The position numbers were made by a program, and so were the translations under genes. Below, in pieces: positions 22,515-30,437 of a DNA stretch of 41,681 nucleotides. Position 1 is the first letter of the stretch; each line of letters begins with the position of its first letter. The stretch spans positions 1-41,681 of the forward strand of contig VBIU01000055.1 of NCBI GenBank assembly GCA_005880945.1. Direction: 5' to 3'. Under the pieces are notes generated by a model. That model had not been told where the DNA came from. It searched no databases and saw nothing but the letters and a program-made list of their open reading frames with translations. The stretch is from Chloroflexota bacterium. Its GTDB lineage: Bacteria > Chloroflexota > Dormibacteria > Dormibacterales > Dormibacteraceae.

Positions 22515-22990
22515 AAGGCGCCGCACGCACGGCCGGACTCGCGGCGCTTGCGCTCTTGGTCGGGTCGGCGTGCGCCGGCCTGATGCCGCAGGCCGCGCAG
22601 ACGCCCACCTCGACGGCATCGTCCTCCCCGGTACCCTCAGCTCCCAACGGCAAATTGGGCGCGCCGGTCGCGATGCCGGCCGGCTTCCCCGCGGACTTTC
22701 CGGTCTACCCCGCGTCGCGCCTGACCGCGGCAGGCAAGTTCGCCGGGGACGGGTCGACGAACTGGGGCATGGAGTGGCAAACCACGGACGCCCGCGACAA
22801 GGTCCAGGCGTTCTTCGTCGGCCGCCTGGCCGCGGGCGATTGGAGCCTGGTCTCGCACTCGGGCGGCACCGGCACCACGCCTTTCTCGGCCACTTTCATG
22901 CGCAGGAGCGACGCGAGGATCAAGGGCTCGCTGGGTGTCGCCGTCAGCGGCGTGACCAAGATCTCGCTGGTCCTCACCACCTACCCATAG
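22511..22990 (+). CDS. Lipoprotein of unknown function
   Basis: 159 aa from GTG 22511. Signal peptide KGAARTAGLAALALLVGSAC with the cysteine at 21 as the likely lipid site; a Thr/Ser/Pro/Ala linker (about 30-50) follows. The folded part (about 58-158) begins FPADFPVYPASRLTAAGKF and includes EWQTTDARDKVQAFFVGRLAAGDWSL, a pattern common in small extracytoplasmic domains whose role is unknown (compare 'PVYPGA...DxVxxFYxxxLxxxGW'). The overlapping start couples it to dihydroorotase, though there is no functional link. Transcripts probably end in the hairpin-rich gap after it. Confidence 0.72.
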   Translation: MKGAARTAGLAALALLVGSACAGLMPQAAQTPTSTASSSPVPSAPNGKLGAPVAMPAGFPADFPVYPASRLTAAGKFAGDGSTNWGMEWQTTDARDKVQAFFVGRLAAGDWSLVSHSGGTGTTPFSATFMRRSDARIKGSLGVAVSGVTKISLVLTTYP

Positions 22991-23123
22991 GCAGGGTCCT
23001 CAGGCCCGGGCCGACTTCATTCCCGCCCCGCTCCCCAGCCCTGCGCGCAGAGCGGCGGTAAGGAGGGGCCTTATTGATTGCTCCCCTGAAGTGGAGAGGG
23101 AGATTCCCGTTGGATTTTGAGTC
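22991..23123. other. Convergent intergenic stretch with weak hairpins
   Basis: 133 bp between the lipoprotein and the MBL gene. It has GC-rich inverted repeats (AGGGG..CCCCT around 23075-23088) but no clean T-run. Probably a 3' end region for both genes. Confidence 0.35.
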
Positions 23124-23708
23124 TCAGGCCCTAGCGCCCACCCCTCTGAATATTGGGTTCTGGGCCAGCTCGCGTTCCAGGCTCGTCGCCGGACCGTGTC
23201 CCGGATAAAGCGCTGTCGCCAGCGGCAGCTTGAGCAGCTTGGTTCCGATGCTCATCATCTGTCGCCGGAGGTCGGTCTCCGGGGTCTGCTTGCCGATGCC
23301 GCCCGCAAGGATCGTGTCGCCGACGAAGGCGTGGTTGGCGACGACGAAACAAACGCTGCCGGGCGTATGGCCGGGCGTATGCAGAACCGTGAGCTTGAAC
23401 TCCCCAAACTCGAGCTCGTCGCCGTCCATCAGGTATCGGTCGGCGGAGCGCAGGAACTGCTTGGCGTCGGCTGAGTGCAGCGCGGTCTCCCCGCCGGTCA
23501 GCTCCTTAAGCTCATCCTTTCCCGCGACGTGGCCCGGGTGGCAGTGCGTGGCGAGGATGAAGCGCACTGTGAGGCCCTTGACCTGGTCGGCGATCTTGTC
23601 CGCGGGCAGGCCGGGGTCGATGACGATCGCCTCCTTGGTCGAGGAGCAGGCCACCACGTATCCGTTGACCTCTCGTTCGAGCTTGACCTTGACGATCCCG
23701 AGCTTCAT
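23124..23708 (-). CDS. Metallo-beta-lactamase-fold hydrolase (glyoxalase II-like) with altered HxHxDH
   Basis: 194 aa. The fold is clear: VIDPG (strand 2), ILATHCHPGHVAG, LHTPGHTPGSVCF, FVGDTILAGGIG and a C-terminal YPGHGP. The canonical THxHxDH reads THCHPGH, so the Asp that serves as a metal-2 ligand and general base is Gly at residue 59. The other ligands (H55, H57, H60, H of TPGH, D of GDT, H of PGH) remain. Family members hydrolyse thioesters such as S-lactoylglutathione; with this change, one-metal or altered catalysis is expected. TAGATT ends 9 nt before the ATG and no operon partner lies near. Confidence 0.85.
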   Translation of the reverse strand: MKLGIVKVKLEREVNGYVVACSSTKEAIVIDPGLPADKIADQVKGLTVRFILATHCHPGHVAGKDELKELTGGETALHSADAKQFLRSADRYLMDGDELEFGEFKLTVLHTPGHTPGSVCFVVANHAFVGDTILAGGIGKQTPETDLRRQMMSIGTKLLKLPLATALYPGHGPATSLERELAQNPIFRGVGARA

Positions 23709-23717
23709 GCCCTTTGA

Positions 23718-23723
23718 AATCTA
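23718..23723 (-). promoter_or_regulatory. -10 element TAGATT of the MBL gene
   Basis: TANNNT hexamer on the minus strand ending 9 nt before ATG 23708. Confidence 0.45.
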
Positions 23724-23769
23724 CCGACTTTTGAACGCCGGGGACGCGGGAAGGCCAGTATTGGGTGAG

Positions 23770-23871
23770 ATGCAGCGCACAGCAGTCATCGTCTTCGCCG
23801 GGGCCCTGCTCCTGGTCTGCCTGTTTTGGACCTACGGGTACATCCGGCGCAGGTCCCGAAAGCGCTACTGA
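23770..23871 (+). CDS. Putative 33-aa single-TM peptide
   Basis: MQRTAVIVFAGALLLVCLFWTYGYIRRRSRKRY: one strong membrane helix (about 5-22) and a very basic tail, so C-terminus in. Too short to identify. It lies between the divergent MBL gene and the convergent 98-aa ParA partner, whose stop it overlaps by 7 nt. The composition and topology are protein-like, but only the reading frame supports it. Confidence 0.4.
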   Translation: MQRTAVIVFAGALLLVCLFWTYGYIRRRSRKRY

Positions 23872-24161
23872 GGCGGAGCTTCCCCCTGCACCTTGATTCG
23901 CAGCGCATCCAGCGAGTCGAACTTGTCGAGCGCCGGCTTGGCGCGGGGTCGGTCGGGGTACTTTGCGGTCTGGATCGCTTCGAGCAGCAGCTCAATCTCT
24001 TCGGACGTGAAGTGGAGGGTTCGGTAAATGACCTCTTTGACCTTCGAAGGGCGATCGACCGCCTCTCTGATCACGTCGTCCGTATCGGTCACAACCTGGG
24101 GACGCGTCGGTCGGAACAGCTCTTCCGAGCCCGCGAGTGATACGCGCTTGAAGGTGGTCAT
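23865..24161 (-). CDS. 98-aa protein coupled to ParA
   Basis: Not a recognised family. The N-terminal third (TFKRVSLAGSEELFRPT) is polar; then ASP/Glu-rich helices DTDDVIREAVDRPSKVKEVIYRTLHF and EEIELLLEAIQTAKYP; the end is basic and Pro-rich. The start overlaps the parA stop by 4 nt, which is the position of the ParB/ParR-like partner in small partition or polar-positioning pairs. No HTH is obvious. An adaptor that links ParA to a cargo is a reasonable guess. Confidence 0.65.
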   Translation of the reverse strand: MTTFKRVSLAGSEELFRPTRPQVVTDTDDVIREAVDRPSKVKEVIYRTLHFTSEEIELLLEAIQTAKYPDRPRAKPALDKFDSLDALRIKVQGEAPPQ

Positions 24162-24925
24162 ATTCGGTGATTCTCCATCACTTTCGCCGCGAGCGCACGG
24201 TATGCTCTCGCGCCGTCCGATTCTTTCGCATATTGAAGGATCGACTGTCCCGCCAGCGGCGTCTCCGCAAAGCGGATCGAGTCGGTGACTCCGAAGTCGT
24301 AAACCTTGTCGCCGTACTTCTCCCTCACCGCCGCCAACACCTCTTGCGAATGGAGCGCGCGATGCTTGTAGAGGGTCGGGAGAATTCCAGTCAGCTCGAG
24401 CCGCGGGTTCAGCCTGCGCTTGACGCGCTCCATGGTCACGAGCAGCTCCTGCATTCCCTTGAGCGCGAGGAACTCTGCCTGTAGCGGAACCAGCACCTCG
24501 TCGGCCGCGACCAGCGCGTTGATGACGATGAGGTCGAGCGAAGGTGGGCAGTCGATGATGATGAAGTCGTAGCGCTTCTGCGCCGCCTCCAGCTTGTCGC
24601 GCAGGATGCTCTCGCGTCCGATCTCGTTGATCAGCTGGTTCTCGGCGCCCGCCAGCTCGACGTCCGCCGGAATGTAGTGGACGCCCATCTGGGGCGCCTC
24701 CTGCACGACATCGGTCACCGTGGTCTCGGGGCTGACCAGGAGGTCGTAGATAGTCTTCTGGATGTCGCTCGGCGGCTTCATGTACAGGGTCAGGTGGCCC
24801 TGCGCGTCGAGATCGATGAGCAATATCCGCTGACCCAACTCCGCAAGGGCGGCGCCGAGGTTAACGGCGGTGGTGGTCTTGCCCACACCCCCTTTTTGCA
24901 TCGCGACGGCGATCGTTCGGGCCAA
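24158..24925 (-). CDS. parA: ParA/Soj-family ATPase
   Basis: 255 aa from TTG 24925. Deviant Walker A QKGGVGKTTTAVN (about 10-22), LLIDLDAQGHLT (A'), and FIIIDCPPSLDL (Walker B-like) are all present, so ATP-driven dimerisation is expected. It is the size of chromosomal Soj/ParA without an N-terminal HTH. No parB or parS-like repeat is in the window; the only partner is the 98-aa gene overlapping by 4 nt. It may therefore be an orphan ParA that positions some other cargo. TAGACT ends 10 nt before the TTG. Confidence 0.88.
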   Translation of the reverse strand: MARTIAVAMQKGGVGKTTTAVNLGAALAELGQRILLIDLDAQGHLTLYMKPPSDIQKTIYDLLVSPETTVTDVVQEAPQMGVHYIPADVELAGAENQLINEIGRESILRDKLEAAQKRYDFIIIDCPPSLDLIVINALVAADEVLVPLQAEFLALKGMQELLVTMERVKRRLNPRLELTGILPTLYKHRALHSQEVLAAVREKYGDKVYDFGVTDSIRFAETPLAGQSILQYAKESDGARAYRALAAKVMENHRI

Positions 24926-24935
24926 GAGTGCTCCG

Positions 24936-24941
24936 AGTCTA
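24936..24941 (-). promoter_or_regulatory. -10 element TAGACT of parA
   Basis: TANNNT hexamer on the minus strand ending 10 nt before the TTG at 24925. Confidence 0.45.
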
Positions 24942-24994
24942 ACCCAAGGCGGCCAGGATCGCCCATAAGGTCAGGGTTCGGCGGGCTCTGCTTC

Positions 24995-25000
24995 TACAAT
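24995..25000 (+). promoter_or_regulatory. -10 element TACAAT of the 25 kb operon
   Basis: Ends 8 nt before a GTG at 25009 that opens a 28-codon frame finishing at 25095, 4 nt before the CvpA-like ATG. No other -10 lies nearer to the CvpA-like start. Confidence 0.4.
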
Positions 25001-25008
25001 TGGCCGCG

Positions 25009-25095
25009 GTGTACGGGACCCCCCTCGCTGGTGATCGCCTCGACGGCCTGAGCCGGCCGCCCAGGTGCGGGCGCCGGGCGCCAGGAAGCGCGTGA
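25009..25095 (+). CDS. Possible leaderless 28-codon uORF
   Basis: GTG-started frame, product rich in Gly, Arg and Pro (VYGTPLAGDRLDGL...). The stop TGA is separated from the next ATG by four bases (CCAA). It may couple translation into the CvpA-like gene, which has no good Shine-Dalgarno. Supported only by its -10 spacing and stop-start arrangement. Confidence 0.3.
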   Translation: MYGTPLAGDRLDGLSRPPRCGRRAPGSA

Positions 25096-25099
25096 CCAA

Positions 25100-25849
25100 A
25101 TGATCATCGACATCGTCATCGTGCTGATCCTGGTGGTTGCGCTCATCCTGGGGTACCAGCGCGGCGTGATCCAGCCGCTGATGGCCGAGATCTTCTTCTT
25201 CGGCACTCTGCTGGTGGTCTTCCGCTTCCACGACCAGTACACCACCGAGATGCAGAAGCTCTTCCACCTCAACGCCGTCTTCAGCGTGTTCGTGGCAATC
25301 ATCCTGGCCATCGTGATGGGCGCTGTCGGCGGCGCGATCGGCGGTGCGTTCCATCGCATCGAATCGATTCGCGGGATCGACGGCTTGCTCGGGGTCTTCG
25401 TCCATGTGGCGGTCACAGTGGTGGTGATCTACCTCGCCATCTCCGCGCTGGTCACCCTCGACAACGCGTTCGCGCCGACCCTGAGGAGCACGACGCTCAC
25501 GCTGGCCCAGGTGAACACTCTCGAGTCCTGGATCCAATCCAACCCCATCACTTCAGCCATGGTCTCCAAGCAGGACCTGAAAGCGCTCCGAGACAGCGCC
25601 ACAGGATCCAACGGTGCCCACATCGATGCCGTTCAGGGGATCCATCAACTCCAGCAGATCTACACGGGCTTCATTCAGCCCCAGCTCCATGGCTCGAGGA
25701 GCGTGCCGGTCATCCTTGGCATCGGGAGTCGCCTCCCCTTTATCGGCCACGTCGGTCCCAACGACTTGAAGCCGGTGCCCAGCCCGGCCCCCTCTCCAAC
25801 GCCGAGCCCGACCCCCAAGCATTCGCCGACACCTTCCAAAAAGCCCTAG
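25100..25849 (+). CDS. CvpA-family membrane protein
   Basis: 249 aa. Four hydrophobic segments in the first 120 residues (IDIVIVLILVVALILGYQRGVIQPL is the typical CvpA opening with the G-x-x-R-G turn), then an extracytoplasmic helical part (about 115-215) and a Pro/Ser/Thr-rich tail (PSPAPSPTPSPTPKHSPTP). CvpA proteins are linked to envelope homeostasis; the Pro-rich tail is not part of the usual family and may cross cell-wall material. It is first in the five-gene operon: the acyl-CoA dehydrogenase ATG follows 2 nt after its stop. Confidence 0.78.
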   Translation: MIIDIVIVLILVVALILGYQRGVIQPLMAEIFFFGTLLVVFRFHDQYTTEMQKLFHLNAVFSVFVAIILAIVMGAVGGAIGGAFHRIESIRGIDGLLGVFVHVAVTVVVIYLAISALVTLDNAFAPTLRSTTLTLAQVNTLESWIQSNPITSAMVSKQDLKALRDSATGSNGAHIDAVQGIHQLQQIYTGFIQPQLHGSRSVPVILGIGSRLPFIGHVGPNDLKPVPSPAPSPTPSPTPKHSPTPSKKP

Positions 25850-25851
25850 CC

Positions 25852-27051
25852 ATGCTCGACCTGGAGCTGACGCCGGACCAGGAGCAGCTGGTGGCCACAG
25901 TCAAGGACTTCTGCGCGCGGGAGTTCGCGCCGACGATCGGAGCCAACGACCGCGCCGGCCGCCACGATCCGGAGATCTTCGCGAAGCTGGCGTCGATCGG
26001 ACTGCCCGGAATCTGTTTTCCCCAGCGCTATGGCGGCCACGGCCTCGACTACCTCGCGCTCGGACTCGTCTGCGAAGAGCTCGAATACGTGGACACTGTT
26101 TTCCGCACAGTGCTCTCGGTGCACGTCGGGCTGGTGGGCATGGGGCTGTACACGTGGGCCACCGAAGAGCAGAAGCAGCGATGGCTGGCGCCGATGGCGC
26201 GCGGTGAGAAGCTGGCGTGCTACGGGCTCACCGAACCGAACGCAGGCTCCGACGTCGCATCGATGCAAGCATCAGCCCGCCGGCAGGGAGACGGATACAT
26301 TCTCAATGGGCAGAAGGTGTGGGTCTCCGACGCCGACACCGCCGACTTCCTGCTGGTCTTCGCGAAGACAGACCCCAAGGCCGGGCACCGCGGAGTGTCG
26401 GCCTTCATGCTCGATCGCGCCACCTGCGGCAACGCTTTGCGCACGGAACCGATCGAGAACCGGCTGGGCATCCGCGCGGGCGACGTCGGGTCGATCTTCC
26501 TCTCGGACGTTGCGGTGCCTGAGGCCGATCGCATCGGCGATGAAGGCGACGGCTTCAAGATCGCCATGAGCTGCCTTGACAACGGCCGCTTCACGGTGGC
26601 CGCGGGCGCGACGGGCACCGTGCGCGCGAGCCTGGACGCGTCGGTGAAATACGCTCGCGAACGGAAGACCTTCGGCCAGGAGATAGGTCGCTATCAGCTG
26701 ATCCAGCAGATGATCGCGCGCATGTCGCGCGACTACGAGATCTGCCGACTCCTCTATTTCAAGGTCGCGTGGATGAAGAACAAGGGCATTCGCCACACGC
26801 GCAACGTGTCGGTGGCGAAGCAGTACGCGACGGATGCCGCTTTCAACGCCGCCCATGATGCGATCGAGGTGCATGGGGCTTACGGGTACTCGGCCGAATA
26901 CCCGGTGGAACGCTTTCTGCGCAACGCGCGAGCGCCGATCATCTACGAAGGGACGCGTGAGGTGCACACGATCCTGCAGGGCGAGTACGCGCTCGGCTAT
27001 CGCGAAGACCGCCCGGTCAAGAAGTCCCTGCCTCCGTACCAGCCAGATTGA
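25852..27051 (+). CDS. Acyl-CoA dehydrogenase (glutaryl-/short-chain type)
   Basis: 399 aa. Family signatures: CYGLTEPNAGSDVASM (FAD/substrate loop), YILNGQKVWVSDAD, RKTFGQEIGRYQLIQ and the C-terminal catalytic region FLRNARAPIIYEGTREVHTI, where the Glu of YEGT is in the position of the catalytic base. EPNAGSD and the R..A..P.IYEGT order resemble glutaryl-CoA dehydrogenases as well as short-chain enzymes. It oxidises an acyl-CoA and passes electrons to ETF, which is not in the window. The stop overlaps the MFS TTG start by 4 nt. Confidence 0.88.
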   Translation: MLDLELTPDQEQLVATVKDFCAREFAPTIGANDRAGRHDPEIFAKLASIGLPGICFPQRYGGHGLDYLALGLVCEELEYVDTVFRTVLSVHVGLVGMGLYTWATEEQKQRWLAPMARGEKLACYGLTEPNAGSDVASMQASARRQGDGYILNGQKVWVSDADTADFLLVFAKTDPKAGHRGVSAFMLDRATCGNALRTEPIENRLGIRAGDVGSIFLSDVAVPEADRIGDEGDGFKIAMSCLDNGRFTVAAGATGTVRASLDASVKYARERKTFGQEIGRYQLIQQMIARMSRDYEICRLLYFKVAWMKNKGIRHTRNVSVAKQYATDAAFNAAHDAIEVHGAYGYSAEYPVERFLRNARAPIIYEGTREVHTILQGEYALGYREDRPVKKSLPPYQPD

Positions 27052-28418
27052 TCCACACCGCGGCCGCTGAGGGGTCGGTGGTGGGGGCCGTCGCGCGTGT
27101 CCGGCGAAACCTGAGCCACTTCGACTTCATCGTCCTGTCGCTCTACTGGATTGCGATCGGCTACATGTGGACCAGCCTCGGGGGGCTGATCATCCCGGAC
27201 ATGGTCCTCCAGCTGGTGGGCCGGGGCCACGAGGGTTTCGCCCTCGGGGTGCTGGAGGGGGTCGGGTCGCTGATGGCCGTCGTCTGGCAGCCTGTGGCGG
27301 GTGCGCTGTCCGACCGCACGCAGACCCGGTTCGGGCGGCGTCACCCCTACATCCTCGGAGGCACCGTCGGCGACGTCCTGTTCCTGATCGGGCTCGCCCT
27401 CTCAGGCAGCTTCGGCATGGTGCTGATCTTCTACTTCCTCCTGCAGACCGCATCCAACACCGCCCAGGGTCCTTACCAGGGCTTGATGCCCGACGTCGTT
27501 CCTGTCGAGCAGCGCGGTACCGCGTCGGGCTACTTCGGCGTGGCGAACGTGATCGGGCTGCTGGCGGGCACGGTTGGAGCCGGCTTGATACTGGCCCATG
27601 TCGGACGGACCGCGGCCATCCTCAGCATCTGCGTCCTCCTGGTGCTGACGATGCTGCCCACCGTCCTTCTGATCCCCGACCGCGCCGAGCGGACGGCGAG
27701 CCAGTTCAAGAATGCGCGGGAGGCGATCACCACGACGTTCTCGCGACCGCTCCGCTACCCCAGCTTCCTCTGGCTGATGGCTTCTCGACTCCTGATCCTG
27801 ATGGGGCTCGTCGGCGTCCAGAGCTTCGTGTTCTTCTACTTCAGCAACGTCTTCTTCCACAACGACCGCAAGGACACGATCACCGCGAGCTACACCCTGC
27901 TCGGCCTCGTGATCGTGGCCGCATTTCTCGCCTCCTGGCCCGCGGCCCGCGCGTCAGATCGATTCGGCCGGCGCCCGTTCATCGTGATCGGCGGGCTGAT
28001 GGGGTTCGCGGGCGTGCTGATGCTCGTCTTCAGCCATTACCAGCTTCTTCCCACCCAAATCGTCGAGCCGCTTGCTCAAAGGCTGAAGGTTCCACCGCTG
28101 GCAGCGCAGGCGACCCTGGTCGGCGTCCTGATCGGCATCGGCTACGGCATCTTTTTCTCGGTCGACTGGGCTTTCATCCAGGACGTGATCCCCGCCGAGG
28201 AGTCAGGGCTCTTCATGGGCTTCAGCAACATCGCCACCGCCGGGTCCGGGATCATCGCCCGCTTCATCGGCGGTTTCCTTCTCGACCCCTTCAACCACGG
28301 TCCGGAGATCCTGGGCCTGCCCGGGGGCTTTCCGGTCATCTTCTCGGTATTCAGTGCATCGTTGTTGATCGGCGCATTACTCATCTTGAAAGTACCTGAG
28401 GTTCGAAAGAGACGATGA
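27048..28418 (+). CDS. Major facilitator superfamily transporter (SLC45/GPH-like)
   Basis: 456 aa from TTG 27048, overlapping the acyl-CoA dehydrogenase stop by 4 nt. Twelve predicted membrane segments. The loop 2-3 motif ALSDRTQTRFGRRHPYI (D-R-x-x-x-R-x-G-R-R) and its repeat ARASDRFGRRPF in loop 8-9 define MFS; the RFGRRHPYI form is typical of the sugar/GPH and SLC45-like branch. The substrate is unknown; operon neighbours suggest an amino or guanidino compound. Its stop overlaps the ureohydrolase start by 4 nt. Confidence 0.85.
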   Translation: MIHTAAAEGSVVGAVARVRRNLSHFDFIVLSLYWIAIGYMWTSLGGLIIPDMVLQLVGRGHEGFALGVLEGVGSLMAVVWQPVAGALSDRTQTRFGRRHPYILGGTVGDVLFLIGLALSGSFGMVLIFYFLLQTASNTAQGPYQGLMPDVVPVEQRGTASGYFGVANVIGLLAGTVGAGLILAHVGRTAAILSICVLLVLTMLPTVLLIPDRAERTASQFKNAREAITTTFSRPLRYPSFLWLMASRLLILMGLVGVQSFVFFYFSNVFFHNDRKDTITASYTLLGLVIVAAFLASWPAARASDRFGRRPFIVIGGLMGFAGVLMLVFSHYQLLPTQIVEPLAQRLKVPPLAAQATLVGVLIGIGYGIFFSVDWAFIQDVIPAEESGLFMGFSNIATAGSGIIARFIGGFLLDPFNHGPEILGLPGGFPVIFSVFSASLLIGALLILKVPEVRKRR

Positions 28419-29308
28419 ACCAAGTCAACCTGGACGGACTGCAGCCCTGGGGCGGCCTCGCGGGAGCCTCCTTCGACGCGGCCGACATGGTCGTGGCGGG
28501 CATCCCGTACGACGGCTCGGCGGTGTACCGCAAGGGTGCGGCCCAGGCCCCGCAACGGATTCGCACCCTCTCGGCCGCCATGCCGCCGGTCACCGAGGAC
28601 GGCCAGGTGCTGCAGGGCCTGAGGGTCCACGACATGGGCGACCTGAACCCCGGCCCGACGATCGCCGAGGGCTGGCAGAGCGTGGCCGAGCGCCTGTCGG
28701 CGGTCCCGGTGACGTCGCTGCTGACCATCCTGGGCGGCGACCACTGCACCGCCATCGCCACCATCGCAGCCCAGGTGCGGCGGCACCCGGACATGCAGCT
28801 CCTGTGGGTGGACGCGCATCCGGACCTCTGCGACTTCTCGCGCGGCGGCCGCTGGACGTGCGGCTGCGCGATGCGCCGGGCGCTCGAGGTGACGGCGATC
28901 GATCCCGCTCGCGTCGTCATCGCAGGGGGCCGCGACTACGACCCCGAGGAAGTCGAGTTCATCCGGGCGACCGGCATCCTGCTGGTGTCGGCGCGCGAGC
29001 TCGCGGCCGACCCTTCGGGCTCGGCGCAGGCGATCTCCGACCGCCTGGCGGGAAAAAAGGTTCACGTTTCGTTCGACATCGACGCGCTCGACCCCGCTTT
29101 CGCGCCGGGAACCGAGATTCCATCGGCGGGCGGCATGTCCACCCGGCAGGCGCTCGAGCTCCTCGGAGCCGTCATGTCTCGGACGAGCCCCGTGGGCCTC
29201 GACGTCGTCGAAGTCTCGCCGCCGTTCGACAATGGAGACATCACGACCTTTGCCGCTCTGAAGCTCATCTTCGAGTTCTGGGGAATGTCCTGGATTGGAA
29301 AGCGCTGA
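28415..29308 (+). CDS. Ureohydrolase-family protein (agmatinase/guanidinobutyrase-like)
   Basis: 297 aa. The binuclear manganese ligands are conserved: GGDHC (H), VDAHPDLCDF (D, H, D) and SFDIDALDPAFAPGT (D, D). The loop that in arginase and agmatinase reads S-H-G-(T/N)-x-(L/F)-R is replaced by TCGCAMRRA, so the His that contacts the guanidinium is Cys. Members release urea from guanidino substrates; this loop change suggests a different chain or an altered specificity. Genes on both sides overlap (MFS by 4 nt, FAD oxidase by 14 nt). Confidence 0.86.
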   Translation: MNQVNLDGLQPWGGLAGASFDAADMVVAGIPYDGSAVYRKGAAQAPQRIRTLSAAMPPVTEDGQVLQGLRVHDMGDLNPGPTIAEGWQSVAERLSAVPVTSLLTILGGDHCTAIATIAAQVRRHPDMQLLWVDAHPDLCDFSRGGRWTCGCAMRRALEVTAIDPARVVIAGGRDYDPEEVEFIRATGILLVSARELAADPSGSAQAISDRLAGKKVHVSFDIDALDPAFAPGTEIPSAGGMSTRQALELLGAVMSRTSPVGLDVVEVSPPFDNGDITTFAALKLIFEFWGMSWIGKR

Positions 29309-30437
29309 CGTAGTCATCGTCGGGGGCGGCATCATGGGCTGCGCCCTGGCCTACCAGCTCGCCAAGCGAAAGGTCGACGTGCTGCTGCTCGAGCGCGAGA
29401 CGCTCGGCTCGCAATCGACGGGCAAGTGTGCGGGCGGCGTGCGCCAGCAGTTCTCGACGGAGGCGAATGTCAGAGTCCAGCGACTCTCGGTCAAGTTGCT
29501 GGAGGCGTTCGAGGAGGAGACGGGACACCCCGCTGACTTCCGGCAGATCGGCTACCTGTTCGTCTTCACGCAGCCGCAGCAGGTGGAGGATTTCCGCCAC
29601 AACATGGACATGTGGCACCGTGTCGGCCTCACGGAGGCGCGTTGGGTGGACCCGGCCGAGGCCGCGAAGATGGTGCCCGTGCTCAACGTCGAGGATGTCC
29701 TCGGCTGCACTTTCTGTCCCACCGACGGAATCGCGAGCCCTGCCGATGTCACCTCTGGGTATGCAATCGCCGCGCGGCGCCTGGGCGCCCGATTGAAAGA
29801 AGGCGTCGAGGTGACGGGCATCGATCTGGCGGCAGGCCGCGTGCAGGGCGTACGGACCTCAGCCGGCGAAATCGCGACGCGGATGGTGGTCAACTGCGCG
29901 GGAGCCTGGGCGGCGTCGATCGGGCGCATGGTCGGCCTCGAGATCCCGGTGCTGCCATACCGGCGGCACATCGCCGTCACCGGCACTTTCCCGACGGTCC
30001 CCAGAACAACGCCGATGACTGTCGACTTCCGCACCTCGCTTTACTTCCACCCTGAAGGAGACGGCGTTCTCATCGGCATGAGCGACCGCAGCGAACCGCC
30101 CGGCTTCGTGACCGATGTCAACTGGGAGTTTCTGGAGAAGATGTTCGAGCAGGCGGCGCGGCGGGCGCCCGCGCTGGCCGGCGCCGGTGTCAAGACCGCG
30201 TGGGCGGGCCTGTATGAGTCAACCCCGGACCACCAGGCGATCCTGGGTCCGATCGGCGAGGTGGAGGGTTTCTGGTGCGCCGCCGGCTTCAGCGGGCACG
30301 GCTTCATGCAGGGGCCCGCGGCGGCCCTGCTGGTGAGCCAGCTGCTGCTCGATCACAAGTCCGAGATCGACATCGCGCCATTCGCCTTCGAACGCTTCGC
30401 CCGCGGCGCGTTGGTCACGGAGCGCAACATTATTTAG
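29295..30437 (+). CDS. FAD-dependent amine/amino-acid oxidase (sarcosine oxidase/DAO family)
   Basis: 380 aa from TTG 29295, which lies in the ureohydrolase gene (overlap 14 nt). Dinucleotide fold VVIVGGGIMGCALAYQL with LLLERE at strand 2, GKCAGGVRQQFS, the substrate-domain YRRHIAVTG, and the C-terminal FAD motif LGPIGEVEGFWCAAGFSGHGFMQGPA. The arrangement is that of monomeric or beta-subunit sarcosine/glycine-type oxidases. Substrates are N-methyl or secondary amino acids; the acceptor could be oxygen or an electron carrier. It closes the operon. Its stop region overlaps the convergent 74-aa gene by 8 nt. Confidence 0.87.
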   Translation: MESADVVIVGGGIMGCALAYQLAKRKVDVLLLERETLGSQSTGKCAGGVRQQFSTEANVRVQRLSVKLLEAFEEETGHPADFRQIGYLFVFTQPQQVEDFRHNMDMWHRVGLTEARWVDPAEAAKMVPVLNVEDVLGCTFCPTDGIASPADVTSGYAIAARRLGARLKEGVEVTGIDLAAGRVQGVRTSAGEIATRMVVNCAGAWAASIGRMVGLEIPVLPYRRHIAVTGTFPTVPRTTPMTVDFRTSLYFHPEGDGVLIGMSDRSEPPGFVTDVNWEFLEKMFEQAARRAPALAGAGVKTAWAGLYESTPDHQAILGPIGEVEGFWCAAGFSGHGFMQGPAAALLVSQLLLDHKSEIDIAPFAFERFARGALVTERNII

